NCBI RefSeq assembly: GCF_025685625.1
Contig: NZ_JAGSYI010000001.1
Location: 2,046,001-2,110,000 of the forward strand
Reading direction: 5' to 3'
Source of the DNA: Acidicapsa acidisoli
Lineage (GTDB): Bacteria; Acidobacteriota; Terriglobia; Terriglobales; Acidobacteriaceae
DNA: 64,000 nucleotides
Shown here: positions 17,613 to 27,042 of the stretch, in pieces
Numbering within the stretch: the stretch's first letter is position 1
How the letters are laid out: each line of letters begins with the position of its first letter
Translations under genes and position numbers: made by a program
Notes under the pieces: generated by a model
What the model saw: the letters and a program-made list of their open reading frames with translations, nothing else
Database searches by the model: none
Told to the model about the DNA's origin: nothing

Positions 17613-18248
17613 TCAGAGCAGGTTCTGAATGAGAGATCGACCGGCCTCTAGCTCTTGATCAAGGATTGTATGTGGCCTGCCGGGGTGGCGCATGAGTTCA
17701 ACGCGGGCTCCCATTCGCTTCAGCTCAATAGCCGAGGCTTCCACGCGGGACCAGGGGACATGCGGATCGGGGTCTCCAGAACTGAGTAGAGCTGCCGTTC
17801 CAACGAGCGATCCTTCATGACGGATTCCGAGATCAGAGGGTCCTATTAAGCCCCCGGTGAATGCGATTAGAGCTCCATAATGTGTTGGATGACGGGCAAC
17901 GGATTCAGCCGCGAGACACGCTCCTTGAGAGAAGCCGCAAAGCACAACGCGACTGAGCGTGACTCCAGCGGTCACGCAATTTTGAATAAGACCTGCAACT
18001 TTGGCGATTGCTGACGATAGCCATGGCTCATTCTGTTCGATAGGAGCGAGAAACGAATTCGGGTACCAGGTGTCGTTCGCGGCCTGGGGAGCGAGAAAGG
18101 ATATGCGCTCATCGTAGAAGGCATCCGCAAGACGGAGGATGTCTTCTGCGGAACTGCCTCGACCATGGAGAAGGATCACCACGCAACCTGCGCCATGAAG
18201 GTCGTGTCCAGTGTAGGCGATAGGCGTGTCTGCGTGTGGATCAAGCAT
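17613..18248 (-). CDS. Carboxylesterase/phospholipase-like hydrolase (MhqD-like)
   Basis: A 211-residue alpha/beta hydrolase of the small carboxylesterase group. It has an oxyanion loop (VVILLHGRGSSAEDILRLAD), nucleophile elbow GFSQGACLAAESVA, an acidic residue in SSGDPDPHVPWSRVEA and a terminal histidine in RHPGRPHTILDQEL. Its start overlaps the stop of the upstream ring-cleaving dioxygenase-like gene by 8 bases, so they form an operon. The same pair (MhqO plus MhqD) occurs in Bacillus quinone-stress operons. A role in quinone or hydroquinone detoxification is therefore plausible, though inferred from context. Confidence 0.85.
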   Translation of the reverse strand: MLDPHADTPIAYTGHDLHGAGCVVILLHGRGSSAEDILRLADAFYDERISFLAPQAANDTWYPNSFLAPIEQNEPWLSSAIAKVAGLIQNCVTAGVTLSRVVLCGFSQGACLAAESVARHPTHYGALIAFTGGLIGPSDLGIRHEGSLVGTAALLSSGDPDPHVPWSRVEASAIELKRMGARVELMRHPGRPHTILDQELEAGRSLIQNLL

Positions 18249-19206
18249 CGGCTTGCTCTTTCCGGAAGTGCGGCAAACCTATGGGCGGAAGCGATTGTTC
18301 AATATCTGCACGGTGTTCTTCGAGCCACGGCGGAAGTTTGAGGGCTTCGCCGAGGTGCTCGATCGGCTCATCGAAAGTGAATCCGGGCGGCTCGGTGGCA
18401 ATTTCAAACAAAACGCCGCCGGGCTCACGAAAGTAAATGGAATGAAAGTAGGTGCGGTCGCGCACCGGAGTGACATTGAGAGTCACTTTCGACAGGGCCT
18501 GTCGCCACTCCAACTGAGCACGGTCAGTCGGTACTCGAAAGGCAATGTGATGTATTGTCCCGGCTCCCATGTCTCCGTAGACCAGTTCCGGCTGAACAAG
18601 AATGTCGACGTAATTCCCCGGCACGCTTGCCGACGACGTGAACCGAATGCGATTCTTCTCCCCACGTGCGTTTGAAAATCCCATTGTTTCGAGGACTGAT
18701 GAGGTTAGTTCCACGCCCATTTCGCAAAGGGTAACACCATCAAATCCACGAATTGCGTGCTCAACAGGGACATCGCTGGTGCGTGGTGCTATGAAGTCCG
18801 GCGGATTCTCCCGTCCGATCAATTCAATTTGCATTCCGTCTGGGTCGCCGAGCCTGAGTACGGGGTCACCGAAGCGCTCGCCAACATGCTCGACGGGAGA
18901 TCCATTGGCTAAGATGCGTCGTTCCCAAAACTCGAGCGATGATTGCGGTATAGAAAATGCGACAGAAGAAGTCTCCCCGACTCCGACTCGACCGCGTGGC
19001 GCATGCGGCCAAGCAAAAAATGTAAGGATTGAGCCTGGCGACCCTGCATCGTCTCCAAAGTAGAAGTGATATGAGCCGGGGTCGTCGAAGTTCACGGTAC
19101 GTTTGACAAAACGGAGTCCAAGCACCTCACAGTAGAAATCAAGGTTGCGCTGCGGGTCCGAGGCGATTGCAGTTACGTGATGCAGTCCGACTATGGGCTC
19201 CGGCAT
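18241..19206 (-). CDS. Ring-cleaving dioxygenase, VOC family (MhqO-like)
   Basis: About 321 residues with tandem VOC modules: GLHHVTAIASDPQRNLDFY, then PGSYHFYFGDDAGSPGSILT in the first half and GTIHHIAFRVPTDRAQLEW and REPGGVLFEIATEPPGF in the second. The putative metal ligands are the histidines in LHHVT and IHHIAF and the glutamate in LFEIA. Homologues are annotated as ring-cleaving or hydroquinone-specific dioxygenases. The start MPEPIVGLHHV at 19206 fits homologue lengths; an in-frame ATG at 19236 adds ten unlikely residues. It is the first gene of an operon with the hydrolase downstream. Confidence 0.87.
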   Translation of the reverse strand: MPEPIVGLHHVTAIASDPQRNLDFYCEVLGLRFVKRTVNFDDPGSYHFYFGDDAGSPGSILTFFAWPHAPRGRVGVGETSSVAFSIPQSSLEFWERRILANGSPVEHVGERFGDPVLRLGDPDGMQIELIGRENPPDFIAPRTSDVPVEHAIRGFDGVTLCEMGVELTSSVLETMGFSNARGEKNRIRFTSSASVPGNYVDILVQPELVYGDMGAGTIHHIAFRVPTDRAQLEWRQALSKVTLNVTPVRDRTYFHSIYFREPGGVLFEIATEPPGFTFDEPIEHLGEALKLPPWLEEHRADIEQSLPPIGLPHFRKEQADA

Positions 19207-19263
19207 CCAATCCTCCATCCCTGTCTTGAATCGCACAAATCATCAAGCGAGATAAGCCTACGC

Positions 19264-19902
19264 TTACTGTTTCGTATTTGGGTGAATCATGTCGCGTGCA
19301 TATGTTAGCCCGATTCCGTATCCACCTCCGTGCTCTTCGACGATTTGTCGTGCACCTGCGTAGGTTTCGTGCCGCGTCCAATCACGCTGGAATTCGAGAA
19401 GCACCTGAATCCAACTCGTCAGCTTTGCCCCAGCACCTTCCATTCGATGCATCGCCAAATCATGGCCGACGGTCGTGAGCCCTCCACAGGCATCCCCTAC
19501 TACGAATACTTCGAAGCCTTCTGATAACGCGGAGAGCACAGGAAACGATACGCATGCCTCCGTCAGCAATCCCGCGACCAGAAGGCGCTTTCTGCCTGTG
19601 GCCAGAACGGCGCTCCGTGCCGTTTCATCTTCCCATGCATTCATGTTTCGCCGCTCGATTGGCTCGACACCGGGCAGAACTGCATGGAGGACCGGAAACA
19701 GCGGCCCGCTGTATACCCGCGATGCCGAAGTCGAGACGATAACGGGTACATCGTAGACCTGCGAGGTGCGAGCCAGCGCGACCGCATTGTTAAGCAGTGT
19801 TTGCCGTGCCGTAGATTCCACACCAAACGCGAGTCCAGCCTGGAAATCCACGAACAACATTACACACTGCCCCGGACTTAAGAGTGTTTCAGCACCATTC
19901 AT
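19264..19902 (-). CDS. Isochorismatase-like hydrolase (YcaC type)
   Basis: A 212-residue cysteine hydrolase. The catalytic aspartate is in CVMLFVDFQAGLAFGV and the nucleophilic cysteine in VAGLLTEACVSFPVLSAL, preceded by the lysine/arginine segment TGRKRLLV. The C-terminus (GAKLTSWIQVLLEFQRDW, YGIGLTYARDMI) is typical of YcaC-like enzymes, which are octameric hydrolases of unclear substrate. It lies 58 bases upstream of the dioxygenase-like gene in the same direction, so it could belong to the same transcript. A similar protein is encoded on the other strand at 20296. Confidence 0.87.
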   Translation of the reverse strand: MNGAETLLSPGQCVMLFVDFQAGLAFGVESTARQTLLNNAVALARTSQVYDVPVIVSTSASRVYSGPLFPVLHAVLPGVEPIERRNMNAWEDETARSAVLATGRKRLLVAGLLTEACVSFPVLSALSEGFEVFVVGDACGGLTTVGHDLAMHRMEGAGAKLTSWIQVLLEFQRDWTRHETYAGARQIVEEHGGGYGIGLTYARDMIHPNTKQ

Positions 19903-20295
19903 TGGAACCTCAGCCTGTATGTGCGTACGTGAAGTAAATTCGTCGAGTTTCCAGAATATGGGCCTGCCTTTTTCGAATCATCCCCCTTTCGGGTAACAGC
20001 GTCCGTCGCAAGCTTCACTGCTCAAAAGGGTAGAGTCGAACCGCCCACATTGAGGCAAGACGGCGATTGAATGGGCCGATAGCGTGATCATCAGTCGGTC
20101 AGTTTCCGATTTGATCTCGGCCTCAGTATCAGTACGAAGCGATTAGCTCCGAGATTACCCCTTTGAGTGAAGAAAATTCGCCTCGATTGGGAGTATCAGT
20201 CGCGGCTTAAATGCAGCAACAATCACGGCGGGGATTGGACTCAGCGGTAGCAAGAGCCAGCGAGCCACCTTCAGCAAATGAAGAACGGAGGAGAC
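19903..20295. other. Divergent intergenic region between two hydrolases
   Basis: About 390 bases separate two divergent isochorismatase-like genes. Promoters for both operons should lie here. I see no distinct operator, repeat or RNA. Confidence 0.4.
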
Positions 20296-20988
20296 ATGAA
20301 ACTGCAACCGAGAAGTGAAAAGGGGCTGCTGACGCCAGATAACTGTGTCATCACCCTCATTGACCATCAACCTCAAATGCTGTTCGGCGTGGCAAGCATC
20401 GACCGGCAGTCTTTGATCAACAACGTCGTCGGCTTCGCCAAGGCGGCGCGAATCTTCAGCGTTCCTTTGATTCTGAGTACGGTCGAAACAAAGTCGTTCA
20501 GTGGAAATCTGTGGCCTCAGCTCCAAGCAATTTACCCCGATCAGACGCCGATTGAGCGCAGCAGCATGAATTCGTGGGATGACGAAAAGTTCGTTGCCGC
20601 TGTGAAAAAGACCGGCCGCAAGAAGATCGTGCTTGCCGGTTTGTGGACTGAAGTCTGCGTCGCATTCCCGACAATTCAGGCGATTCACGATGGATACGAA
20701 GTATACGTGGTGGAAGATCTGTGCGGCGATCTGGATGAGAAGACCCATCAAGCTGCCATGCGGCGAGTAGAACAGGCCGGGGCGAAGCCAGTCACCTGGA
20801 TTCAGGTAATGCTCGAATGGCAGCGTGACTGGTCGCAGAGAGAAACCTATGCAGCCGTCATGGACGTTGTCAAGAATCACGCGGGCGCGTATGGCATGGG
20901 AGTTGAATACGCCTACACGATGGTTCACAATGCGCCGGCAACTGTTCATCCTGGCTGGGAAGTACCAGAAGAACTAGTGCACAGTTAG
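20296..20988 (+). CDS. Isochorismatase-like hydrolase (YcaC type)
   Basis: About 230 residues from the ATG at 20296, which has the ribosome binding site ggagga seven bases upstream (an ATG at 20278 adds six residues without such a site). The catalytic aspartate is in CVITLIDHQPQMLFGV, the lysines in TGRKKIVLAG, and the nucleophile in LWTEVCVAFPTIQAI. The C-terminus contains TWIQVMLEWQRDWSQRETY. It is clearly related to the divergent protein at 19264-19902 but longer at the C-terminus. A terminator follows directly. Confidence 0.9.
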   Translation: MKLQPRSEKGLLTPDNCVITLIDHQPQMLFGVASIDRQSLINNVVGFAKAARIFSVPLILSTVETKSFSGNLWPQLQAIYPDQTPIERSSMNSWDDEKFVAAVKKTGRKKIVLAGLWTEVCVAFPTIQAIHDGYEVYVVEDLCGDLDEKTHQAAMRRVEQAGAKPVTWIQVMLEWQRDWSQRETYAAVMDVVKNHAGAYGMGVEYAYTMVHNAPATVHPGWEVPEELVHS

Positions 20989-21002
20989 CCGAATCACGAG
21001 TG

Positions 21003-21030
21003 GGGCCGGCGATTGCCGGCCCTTTCATTT
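21003..21030 (+). terminator. Rho-independent terminator
   Basis: Stem gggccggc (21003-21010) pairs with 21015-21022 around the loop gatt, followed by tttcattt. It lies 15 bases after the hydrolase stop. Confidence 0.8.
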
Positions 21031-21058
21031 CCATGAATGAAAACGCGCGGAGGCATCT

Positions 21059-22870
21059 ATGGGATCACTCAAGATCTTTCATAACGGCAAGATAGCTACG
21101 AATTCCAAGCCCTATTTTGTAGAGGCTATTGCGATTGAGGATGGGAAAATTGCTTCCGTCGGGCGCAATTCTGAAATTCTTCGGCTGAAGACTCCGGACA
21201 CGAAAATAGTGGATCTCAAAGGTCACACGGTAATTCCTGGTTTGAATGATTCTCACCTCCACATCATTCGTGGAGGCCTGCACTACAACCTCGAACTGCG
21301 TTGGGATGGCGTACCGTCGCTAGCTGACGCATTGCGCATGTTGAAAGAACAGGCTGCAAGGACTCCCGCGCCGCAATGGGTGCGCGTGGTCGGAGGTTGG
21401 AACGAATTTCAGTTCGCTGAGCGGCGGATGCCAACGTTAGATGAGATCAATGCGGTGTCTCCGGATACGCCGGTCTTCGTCTTACACCTATATGATCGTG
21501 CACTCCTCAACGCGGCGGCGTTGCGCGCGGTGGGCTATACAAAAGACACTCCGAATCCGCCGGGGGGCGAGATTCAGCGTGACAAGACTGGCAATCCAAC
21601 CGGAATGTTGATCGCGCGTCCGAACGCGGGAATCCTCTATTCCACTCTGGCGAAGGGGCCGGTTCTGCCCTATGAAGATCAATTGATTTCTTCACGGCAC
21701 TTCATGCGAGAAATGAATCGTCTTGGTGTTACGAGCGCGATCGACGCCGGCGGCGGTTTTCAGAATTATCCGTCCGACTACAAAGTAATTTCTGAGCTCC
21801 ACGAACGCGGTGAAATGACGGTGCGTATTGCATATAACCTCTTCACTCAGAGACCAAAGCATGAAATCGAAGACTTCCAGAACTGGACATCGACGACCAA
21901 ACTCTTCCAAGGAGACCAGACATTACGTCTTAACGGAGCCGGTGAAATGCTCGTTTTCTCGGCAGCAGACTTCGAAGACTTCCTAGAGCCTCGACCAGAT
22001 TTGGATGGAGTCCTGGAAAAGGAGCTTGAACGAGTAGTCCAACATCTCGCCGCGCAGCGCTGGCCCTTTCGACTCCACGCTACTTACAACGAATCGATCG
22101 AGCGATTCCTCAACGTATTCGAGAACGTGAATCGCGATGTCCCGTTCAACGGTCTCCACTGGTTCTTTGACCACGCAGAGACTGTCAGCGATAGAAATAT
22201 CGAGCGTATCGCGGCACTGGGTGGAGGAATCGCAGTTCAGCATCGGATGGCTTTCCAAGGCGAATACTTTGTGGACCGCTATGGCGCAGCCGCCGCAAGA
22301 AGGACCCCGCCAATCCGGCGGATGCTGGAACTCGGCGTGCCTGTGGGCGCCGGCACTGACGCCACTCGTGTTGCCAGCTTCAATCCGTTTGTTTCTCTTT
22401 ATTGGTTGGTTTCAGGAAGGACTGTTGGCGGTCTCGAACTATACCCGGAGGAGAATCGCATGTCTCGCGAAGAGGCTCTGAAGCTCTACACACAGGGCAG
22501 CAGTTGGTTTTCCACCGAAGACGGCAGTAAGGGAGGCTTGTATCCGGGACAACTGGCCGATTTCGCTGCGTTGAATGGAGACTATTTCGGCGTACCCGAA
22601 GAGGAGATCAAGCACCTGGAATCGGAGCTGACCGTAGTAGGTGGAGAAATAGTACATGCCAGCAACGATTTCATGACGATGGCACCACCAGCGCTGCCTT
22701 CTGCGCAAGATTGGGCTCCAACTGGGCACTACGGGGGCTACCACAGCGAGGTCAGCTCATCTACAGCGATTCACACGCATCGATGTGATATTCACGTTCG
22801 CCATGCGGCGCTGCAAAATAAGTTGGGCGAGGCAATTTGGGGCCTCGGGTGTGACTGCTTCGCGTTCTGA
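21059..22870 (+). CDS. YtcJ-like amidohydrolase
   Basis: A 603-residue amidohydrolase-superfamily protein. An N-terminal composite beta domain leads to the metal motif in VIPGLNDSHLHIIRGG. Further ligands are expected in HWFFDHAETVSDR, and an aspartate in VGAGTDATRVASFNPF. The C-terminal beta domain ends with GLYPGQLADFAALNGDYF. YtcJ-type enzymes hydrolyse amides of small molecules, and the substrate is unknown. A ribosome binding site (gcggaggcatct) precedes the ATG. The next gene starts 50 bases downstream in the same direction. About 50 extra residues at the C-terminus look non-homologous. Confidence 0.9.
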   Translation: MGSLKIFHNGKIATNSKPYFVEAIAIEDGKIASVGRNSEILRLKTPDTKIVDLKGHTVIPGLNDSHLHIIRGGLHYNLELRWDGVPSLADALRMLKEQAARTPAPQWVRVVGGWNEFQFAERRMPTLDEINAVSPDTPVFVLHLYDRALLNAAALRAVGYTKDTPNPPGGEIQRDKTGNPTGMLIARPNAGILYSTLAKGPVLPYEDQLISSRHFMREMNRLGVTSAIDAGGGFQNYPSDYKVISELHERGEMTVRIAYNLFTQRPKHEIEDFQNWTSTTKLFQGDQTLRLNGAGEMLVFSAADFEDFLEPRPDLDGVLEKELERVVQHLAAQRWPFRLHATYNESIERFLNVFENVNRDVPFNGLHWFFDHAETVSDRNIERIAALGGGIAVQHRMAFQGEYFVDRYGAAAARRTPPIRRMLELGVPVGAGTDATRVASFNPFVSLYWLVSGRTVGGLELYPEENRMSREEALKLYTQGSSWFSTEDGSKGGLYPGQLADFAALNGDYFGVPEEEIKHLESELTVVGGEIVHASNDFMTMAPPALPSAQDWAPTGHYGGYHSEVSSSTAIHTHRCDIHVRHAALQNKLGEAIWGLGCDCFAF

Positions 22871-22921
22871 GCGAGTGTGCATCTCTGGAACTGCAGGTGC
22901 AAAAAATCGAGGAGAAGGAAG

Positions 22922-23182
22922 ATGAAGGGTCTATTCATATCGTTTGCAGTCGGAGCTTTCGTTGGTTTGCTGTACGGAGTAATTAAGGTAAAAAGTCCCG
23001 CGCCTCCCATCATTGCTCTGCTGGGACTACTCGGCATGGTGCTAGGTGAACAAGTGGGTACTTGGGTCCATGCAAAAAAAGTAAATGTCGCGCACGCCGC
23101 TTCAACTTGCCTTACCGGTAAGCACTGGGATTCACCTCTCCAAGTAGCAGAACAGGCTTCCGTATTGCCGCGGGCTGAATGA
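22922..23182 (+). CDS. XapX domain small membrane protein
   Basis: 86 residues from the ATG at 22922 with ribosome binding site gaggagaagga. Two membrane segments (LFISFAVGAFVGLLYGVI and PPIIALLGLLGMVLGEQVG) with the proline in the middle are the XapX pattern. The family has no known biochemical role, but it frequently neighbours amidohydrolase, isochorismatase and hydrolase genes. The set here repeats that association. The following porin gene starts 6 bases after the stop. Confidence 0.82.
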   Translation: MKGLFISFAVGAFVGLLYGVIKVKSPAPPIIALLGLLGMVLGEQVGTWVHAKKVNVAHAASTCLTGKHWDSPLQVAEQASVLPRAE

Positions 23183-23188
23183 GAGTGC

Positions 23189-24613
23189 ATGTCGATCAAG
23201 TTGAGTACCCTCGCTCTTTTGTTTTTTTTGGTGCAACCGGGACTTTTCAAGTCGCTGGCCCAAACCGATGCGCTCAAGACCTCTCCTGATAGAGCGTATA
23301 AGCTCTTACGCGAGGATGAAGACTGGAGCTTCCTCGAAGACAAGAGTCTTCGCCAGGATTCTTGGGATCCGATTAAATACATTCACCTTCGGAACGGTCA
23401 AAAGGACTGGTACATCACCCTTGGGGGAGAAGCGCGCGAGGTTTGGGAGCAAATCGGCAACGAGAATTGGGGCGAATCACCCTTTTGGAACGGATATCTC
23501 AACGAGAGATACATGCTTTATACCGATCTCCACTACGGTCCTCATGTTCGAACATTCTTTGAATTGAAAAGTGGTATCAACTCCTGGCGAGCCGGCGGTC
23601 CGCGCCCCATTGATGAAAAGAGACTCGATTTTCAAGTGGGTTTTCTAGAGGTCAGGGACGCCACATCGTGGGGATCGATCCAAGTCCGCGCAGGTCGTCA
23701 AGAACTGGAGTATGGGTCGGGTCGGCTCGTAGATGTGCGAGAGGGACCGAATGTACGGCTTAGCTTCGATGGATTCTTATTACGGGCCCGAATTCATTCG
23801 TGGCAAATAGACGGTATCGCAGTACGACCCGATGAAGACAAGCCTGGTGTTTTTGACAATGCTCCAGATCACACTGCGAGTTTTTGGGGTGTGTATGGAA
23901 CGCACCCGATGCCTGCTAAGTCTCTGCTCGATGTTTACTATCTGGGCCAGGATCGCAAGGATGGCGCATTTGAGAGAGGAACCGAGCATGAGGTGCGTCA
24001 CTCCGTCGGAGCGCGGCTTTCAAAACCGGTGGCCAGTGAGCATCCAGGTTGGGACTTCGATGATGAGGCTCTCTGGCAGTTTGGAAGTTTTGGAACGGCC
24101 GACATCCGTGCATGGACCGTCGCGACAGAGACCGGGTACAGGCTTCCGAATATTCCTTTGCAACCGCGTTTCAGCGCGAAGGCAGATATCTCAAGCGGAG
24201 ACCATCCATCTACGAACACGCTGGGTACATTCAATCCTCTTTACCCCAAGGGAAACTATTTTGGCGTGTTGGCGACAACTGGGCCCGGACCGATCAACTT
24301 CATTGATGTACATCCTCACGTAGAGGCGTGGACTCCGCACAACATCTCCGTATCTGCCGATTGGATCTTTCAGTGGAGACAGAGCCTGGACGACGGTGTC
24401 TATGCCGTGCCCGGGTTCCTCATCAGACCTGCAGACGCCAGTCGAGCCCGATTTGTTGGAAACAGACCTGGCACCGAAATCCGATGGCAGGCAGATCGTC
24501 ACCTGTGGTTCCAGGGAGACTACGGAGTCTTCTACGCCGGAAAGTTTCTCAAAGAAACGCAGCCAGGGCGGAATCTTAATTATTGGGCGGTTTGGGCGGG
24601 CTACAAATTCTAA
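23189..24613 (+). CDS. Alginate-export-family outer membrane porin
   Basis: A 474-residue protein with a signal peptide (about residues 1-25, LALLFFLVQPGLFKSLAQ) and a long beta-rich body. The segments EDEDWSFLEDKSLRQDSWDP, IKYIHLRNGQKDWYITLGGE and SIQVRAGRQELEYGSGRLVD are characteristic of the alginate_exp family. The C-terminus ends in aromatic KF, typical of outer membrane barrels. These channels pass anionic or small organic compounds, and here the gene follows hydrolase genes, suggesting uptake or export of their substrate. That link is inferred. Confidence 0.88.
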   Translation: MSIKLSTLALLFFLVQPGLFKSLAQTDALKTSPDRAYKLLREDEDWSFLEDKSLRQDSWDPIKYIHLRNGQKDWYITLGGEAREVWEQIGNENWGESPFWNGYLNERYMLYTDLHYGPHVRTFFELKSGINSWRAGGPRPIDEKRLDFQVGFLEVRDATSWGSIQVRAGRQELEYGSGRLVDVREGPNVRLSFDGFLLRARIHSWQIDGIAVRPDEDKPGVFDNAPDHTASFWGVYGTHPMPAKSLLDVYYLGQDRKDGAFERGTEHEVRHSVGARLSKPVASEHPGWDFDDEALWQFGSFGTADIRAWTVATETGYRLPNIPLQPRFSAKADISSGDHPSTNTLGTFNPLYPKGNYFGVLATTGPGPINFIDVHPHVEAWTPHNISVSADWIFQWRQSLDDGVYAVPGFLIRPADASRARFVGNRPGTEIRWQADRHLWFQGDYGVFYAGKFLKETQPGRNLNYWAVWAGYKF

Positions 24614-24625
24614 AGCGGAGCTCAC

Positions 24626-25342
24626 ATGGATTCTCTGACTAACAGTGAGCGTGTCCTGCACGGCTCTCTCTATTGCCTGACCTTCGTCACCGGACTCGTC
24701 GACGCCGGCAGCTATGTCGCGATGGGCCACGTATTCACGGCCAATATGACTGGAAATATTGTTTTCCTTGGCTTCGCTGTTGGAGGGGTCTCGGGCTTGT
24801 CGATCGGCAGGTCGTCAACCGCTCTCGGCTTCGCGCTCCTTGGTGGCTTCCTGGCCGGCAGGCTAGATGCTTGGCTCGGTAACGGACGCCGGAACTCTTG
24901 GCTTGCGGTAGCCTTGGCAATTGAAGCAATGCTTCTCTTCGGAGCAACTGCTGTTGCCAGGTACTTTGAACCACAAGGGGGACAGCATATTCCGACCGCA
25001 CTCTATGGAATTATTGCTCTATCGGCACTCGGTATGGGAATGCGCAACGGCACTGTCAGACGACTCGCGGTGCCGGAGTTGACCACAACTGTACTCACGC
25101 TCACGGTTGCGGCTCTTGCCTTCGACTTTTCGCTTGTGCCGGGCAGTAATCCCCGATGGCGCAGGCGCGTTGGCTCAATCGTGATGATGTTTTCCGGGGC
25201 ATATGCCGGAGTACAGCTGGTCCGCCATTCCCTGGCACTGTTACTCGGTGTGGCCGCCGTACTGACGGTTTTCTGTACAGTCGCCCAAATCTATCGAGAT
25301 GAAACACAGCACGAGGCTGGGCTTCGAGCGCAGCAGCGCTGA
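24626..25342 (+). CDS. DUF1275 (YoaK-type) membrane protein
   Basis: A 238-residue inner membrane protein with about six hydrophobic segments. The conserved start (LYCLTFVTGLVDAGSYVAMG, then HVFTANMTGNIVFLGFAVGG) is diagnostic of DUF1275/YoaK. The arginine-containing GMGMRNGTVRRLAVPELTTT segment is also typical. Function is unknown. It begins 12 bases after the porin gene and closes this plus-strand gene group. Confidence 0.88.
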   Translation: MDSLTNSERVLHGSLYCLTFVTGLVDAGSYVAMGHVFTANMTGNIVFLGFAVGGVSGLSIGRSSTALGFALLGGFLAGRLDAWLGNGRRNSWLAVALAIEAMLLFGATAVARYFEPQGGQHIPTALYGIIALSALGMGMRNGTVRRLAVPELTTTVLTLTVAALAFDFSLVPGSNPRWRRRVGSIVMMFSGAYAGVQLVRHSLALLLGVAAVLTVFCTVAQIYRDETQHEAGLRAQQR

Positions 25343-25428
25343 CCGGCGTTACGCGTGATTTGCGGGAGAAGTCCGGAGAAACGAGGAGCCGGGAGCTCTA
25401 CAATGATGAGCGTCCCGGCGCCGTCTGA

Positions 25429-26263
25429 TTAGCTCTTGATGAAGTTCAGGATGTCGGCATTGATCAAATCTGCATTCGTCGTCATCATGCCGTGAGAGAG
25501 CCTCGGATAGACTTTGTGCGTTCCGCTTTTAAGAAGTTTCGCTTGGAGCAATGCCGCATTTTTGAAGGGAACGACCTGATCGTCGTCGCCCTGCATCACG
25601 AAGGTTGGCACCGTAATCGCTTTCAGATCGTCTGTTTGATCTGTTTCGGAGAATGCTTTGATCCCTTCGTAATGGGCCAAGGCGCTCCCCATCATCCCTG
25701 ACGCCACCAATTTTGGATTATTCCCTGGGAGGCCTTCGCGCCAGGTCTATTGAAGCCATAGAACGGGCCCGAGGGAACATCGAGAAAGAGCTGAGCCCGG
25801 TTGTCGGCTAAGGCTTTGCGAAAGCCATCGAATACTTCGATTGGAGTGCCATCTGGATTCTTCTGGGTCTTGACCATAAGCGGTGGAACCGCAGCGATGA
25901 GCACTGCCTTAGCGACTCGCCCCTGTGGCTGGCCAAACTTCGCAACGTAGCGAGCCACTTCATCTCCTCCTGTTGAGTGTCCGATGTGAATTGCATTCCT
26001 CAGATCCAGATGCTCTGCCAGAGCTGAGGTATCAGAAGCGTAATGATCCATGTCGTGCCCCGTGTCCACCTGCGTGGAGCGACCGTGACCGCGCCTGTCA
26101 TGCGCGACCACCCGATAATCGTGGGCGAGAAAAACAGCATTTGAGCATCCCAGTCGTCGGACGACAAAGGCCAGCCGTGATGAAACACAATGGGCTGGGA
26201 ATTTTTTGAGCCCCAGTCCTTGTAGAAAATAGTGGTGCCGTCTTTGGTGGTAATGGATGCCAT
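25429..26263 (-). pseudogene. Alpha/beta hydrolase (non-heme chloroperoxidase-like), two frameshifts
   Basis: Three frames together give one alpha/beta hydrolase. [20 protein letters not shown] to [10 protein letters not shown] starts at 26263; then [20 protein letters not shown] and the nucleophile [18 protein letters not shown]; then QGDDDQVVPFKNAALLQAKL with the catalytic aspartate, and LSHGMMTTN with the histidine. The first shift lies in a short T run at 26129-26133, the second near 25698. Each is explained by one missing base. All catalytic residues survive in the sequence, so either the gene is recently broken or the sequence has two base-call errors. Confidence 0.88.
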
Positions 26264-26575
26264 GGAAGACTCTCCTTGATTTTGTGAAAGATCAAATGCT
26301 GTTAGAGGATAGTTCAGATCTGCGCCGTAAGATGTAGTGATAGATCGAAAAGCGTCGCCCCCAATTAGAGCTTCGCGTCCTGTTGGTTCGGCCATGTACT
26401 GCTTAGAGTCTCCCCACGCGTCTTCACAGAAGGGCAATCAAGTGAGGAGGTCAGTTAGGACCGGTTGTTGTTCAAAGTTTGCCCATCCGCAACATCCCGC
26501 GGGGCGCTGAAACTTCGTCCATTCGGGTAGTGCCTGCAGTCAAGGCGAGCAAAGCACGGCGATACCCGCGTGCTG
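26264..26575. other. Intergenic, nothing recognised
   Basis: This holds the promoter region of the broken hydrolase and the 3' flank of the DoxX-like gene. Open frames here are short and unconvincing. Confidence 0.4.
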
Positions 26576-26950
26576 TCATTGGCTCGTCACGTCTAGTCGC
26601 TGGCGACCAAACAAGATGGAGTCTATTGACCAGCAGCCAGGCCCCAGCATGGCGATCGCCACGTAGACACAAATGAGTAGTATCCCCTCCTTCGGCTTTT
26701 GGCAGCCCATTAAGACTATGAAGGCCTCGAGCAGCGCCGCGAGAATTCCAGCGACCGGTGTCCAGAGCCCAACGATCAGGAGCCCGCCAGGTATCGCTGA
26801 GATGAGCGCGAGTAGGCCTGGGCCGCGAGATCCAGAAGCTGCAATCGCGGCGATTACATCCGTAAGCAAATATCCACCAGACGCGATTCGGAGCACGAGC
26901 AAGCCTGCGCCCGGCCACCCATTTGGAAAGATCGAAAACAGGCGTTGCAA
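26576..26950 (-). CDS. DoxX-like membrane protein
   Basis: 124 residues with four hydrophobic segments. The first, GLLVLRIASGGYLLTDVIAA, and the third, PVAGILAALLEAFIVLMG, are typical of the DoxX/DoxD-like family. Such proteins are often linked to redox or thiosulfate metabolism, but most members have no assigned reaction. The gene stands between the hydrolase remnant and the response regulator, on the same strand as both. A ggagg-like site (aaggaggcatcc in the plus sense lies elsewhere) is not clear, so the start is tentative. Confidence 0.72.
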   Translation of the reverse strand: MQRLFSIFPNGWPGAGLLVLRIASGGYLLTDVIAAIAASGSRGPGLLALISAIPGGLLIVGLWTPVAGILAALLEAFIVLMGCQKPKEGILLICVYVAIAMLGPGCWSIDSILFGRQRLDVTSQ

Positions 26951-27042
26951 GGAGGCATCCCCCTTTTGCTCTCAACCGTACCTGCGAATCGAAGCCGCGT
27001 GAAACGCCAAGAAGAGTAAGCTGCAAATTACCCTTTCGAGTC

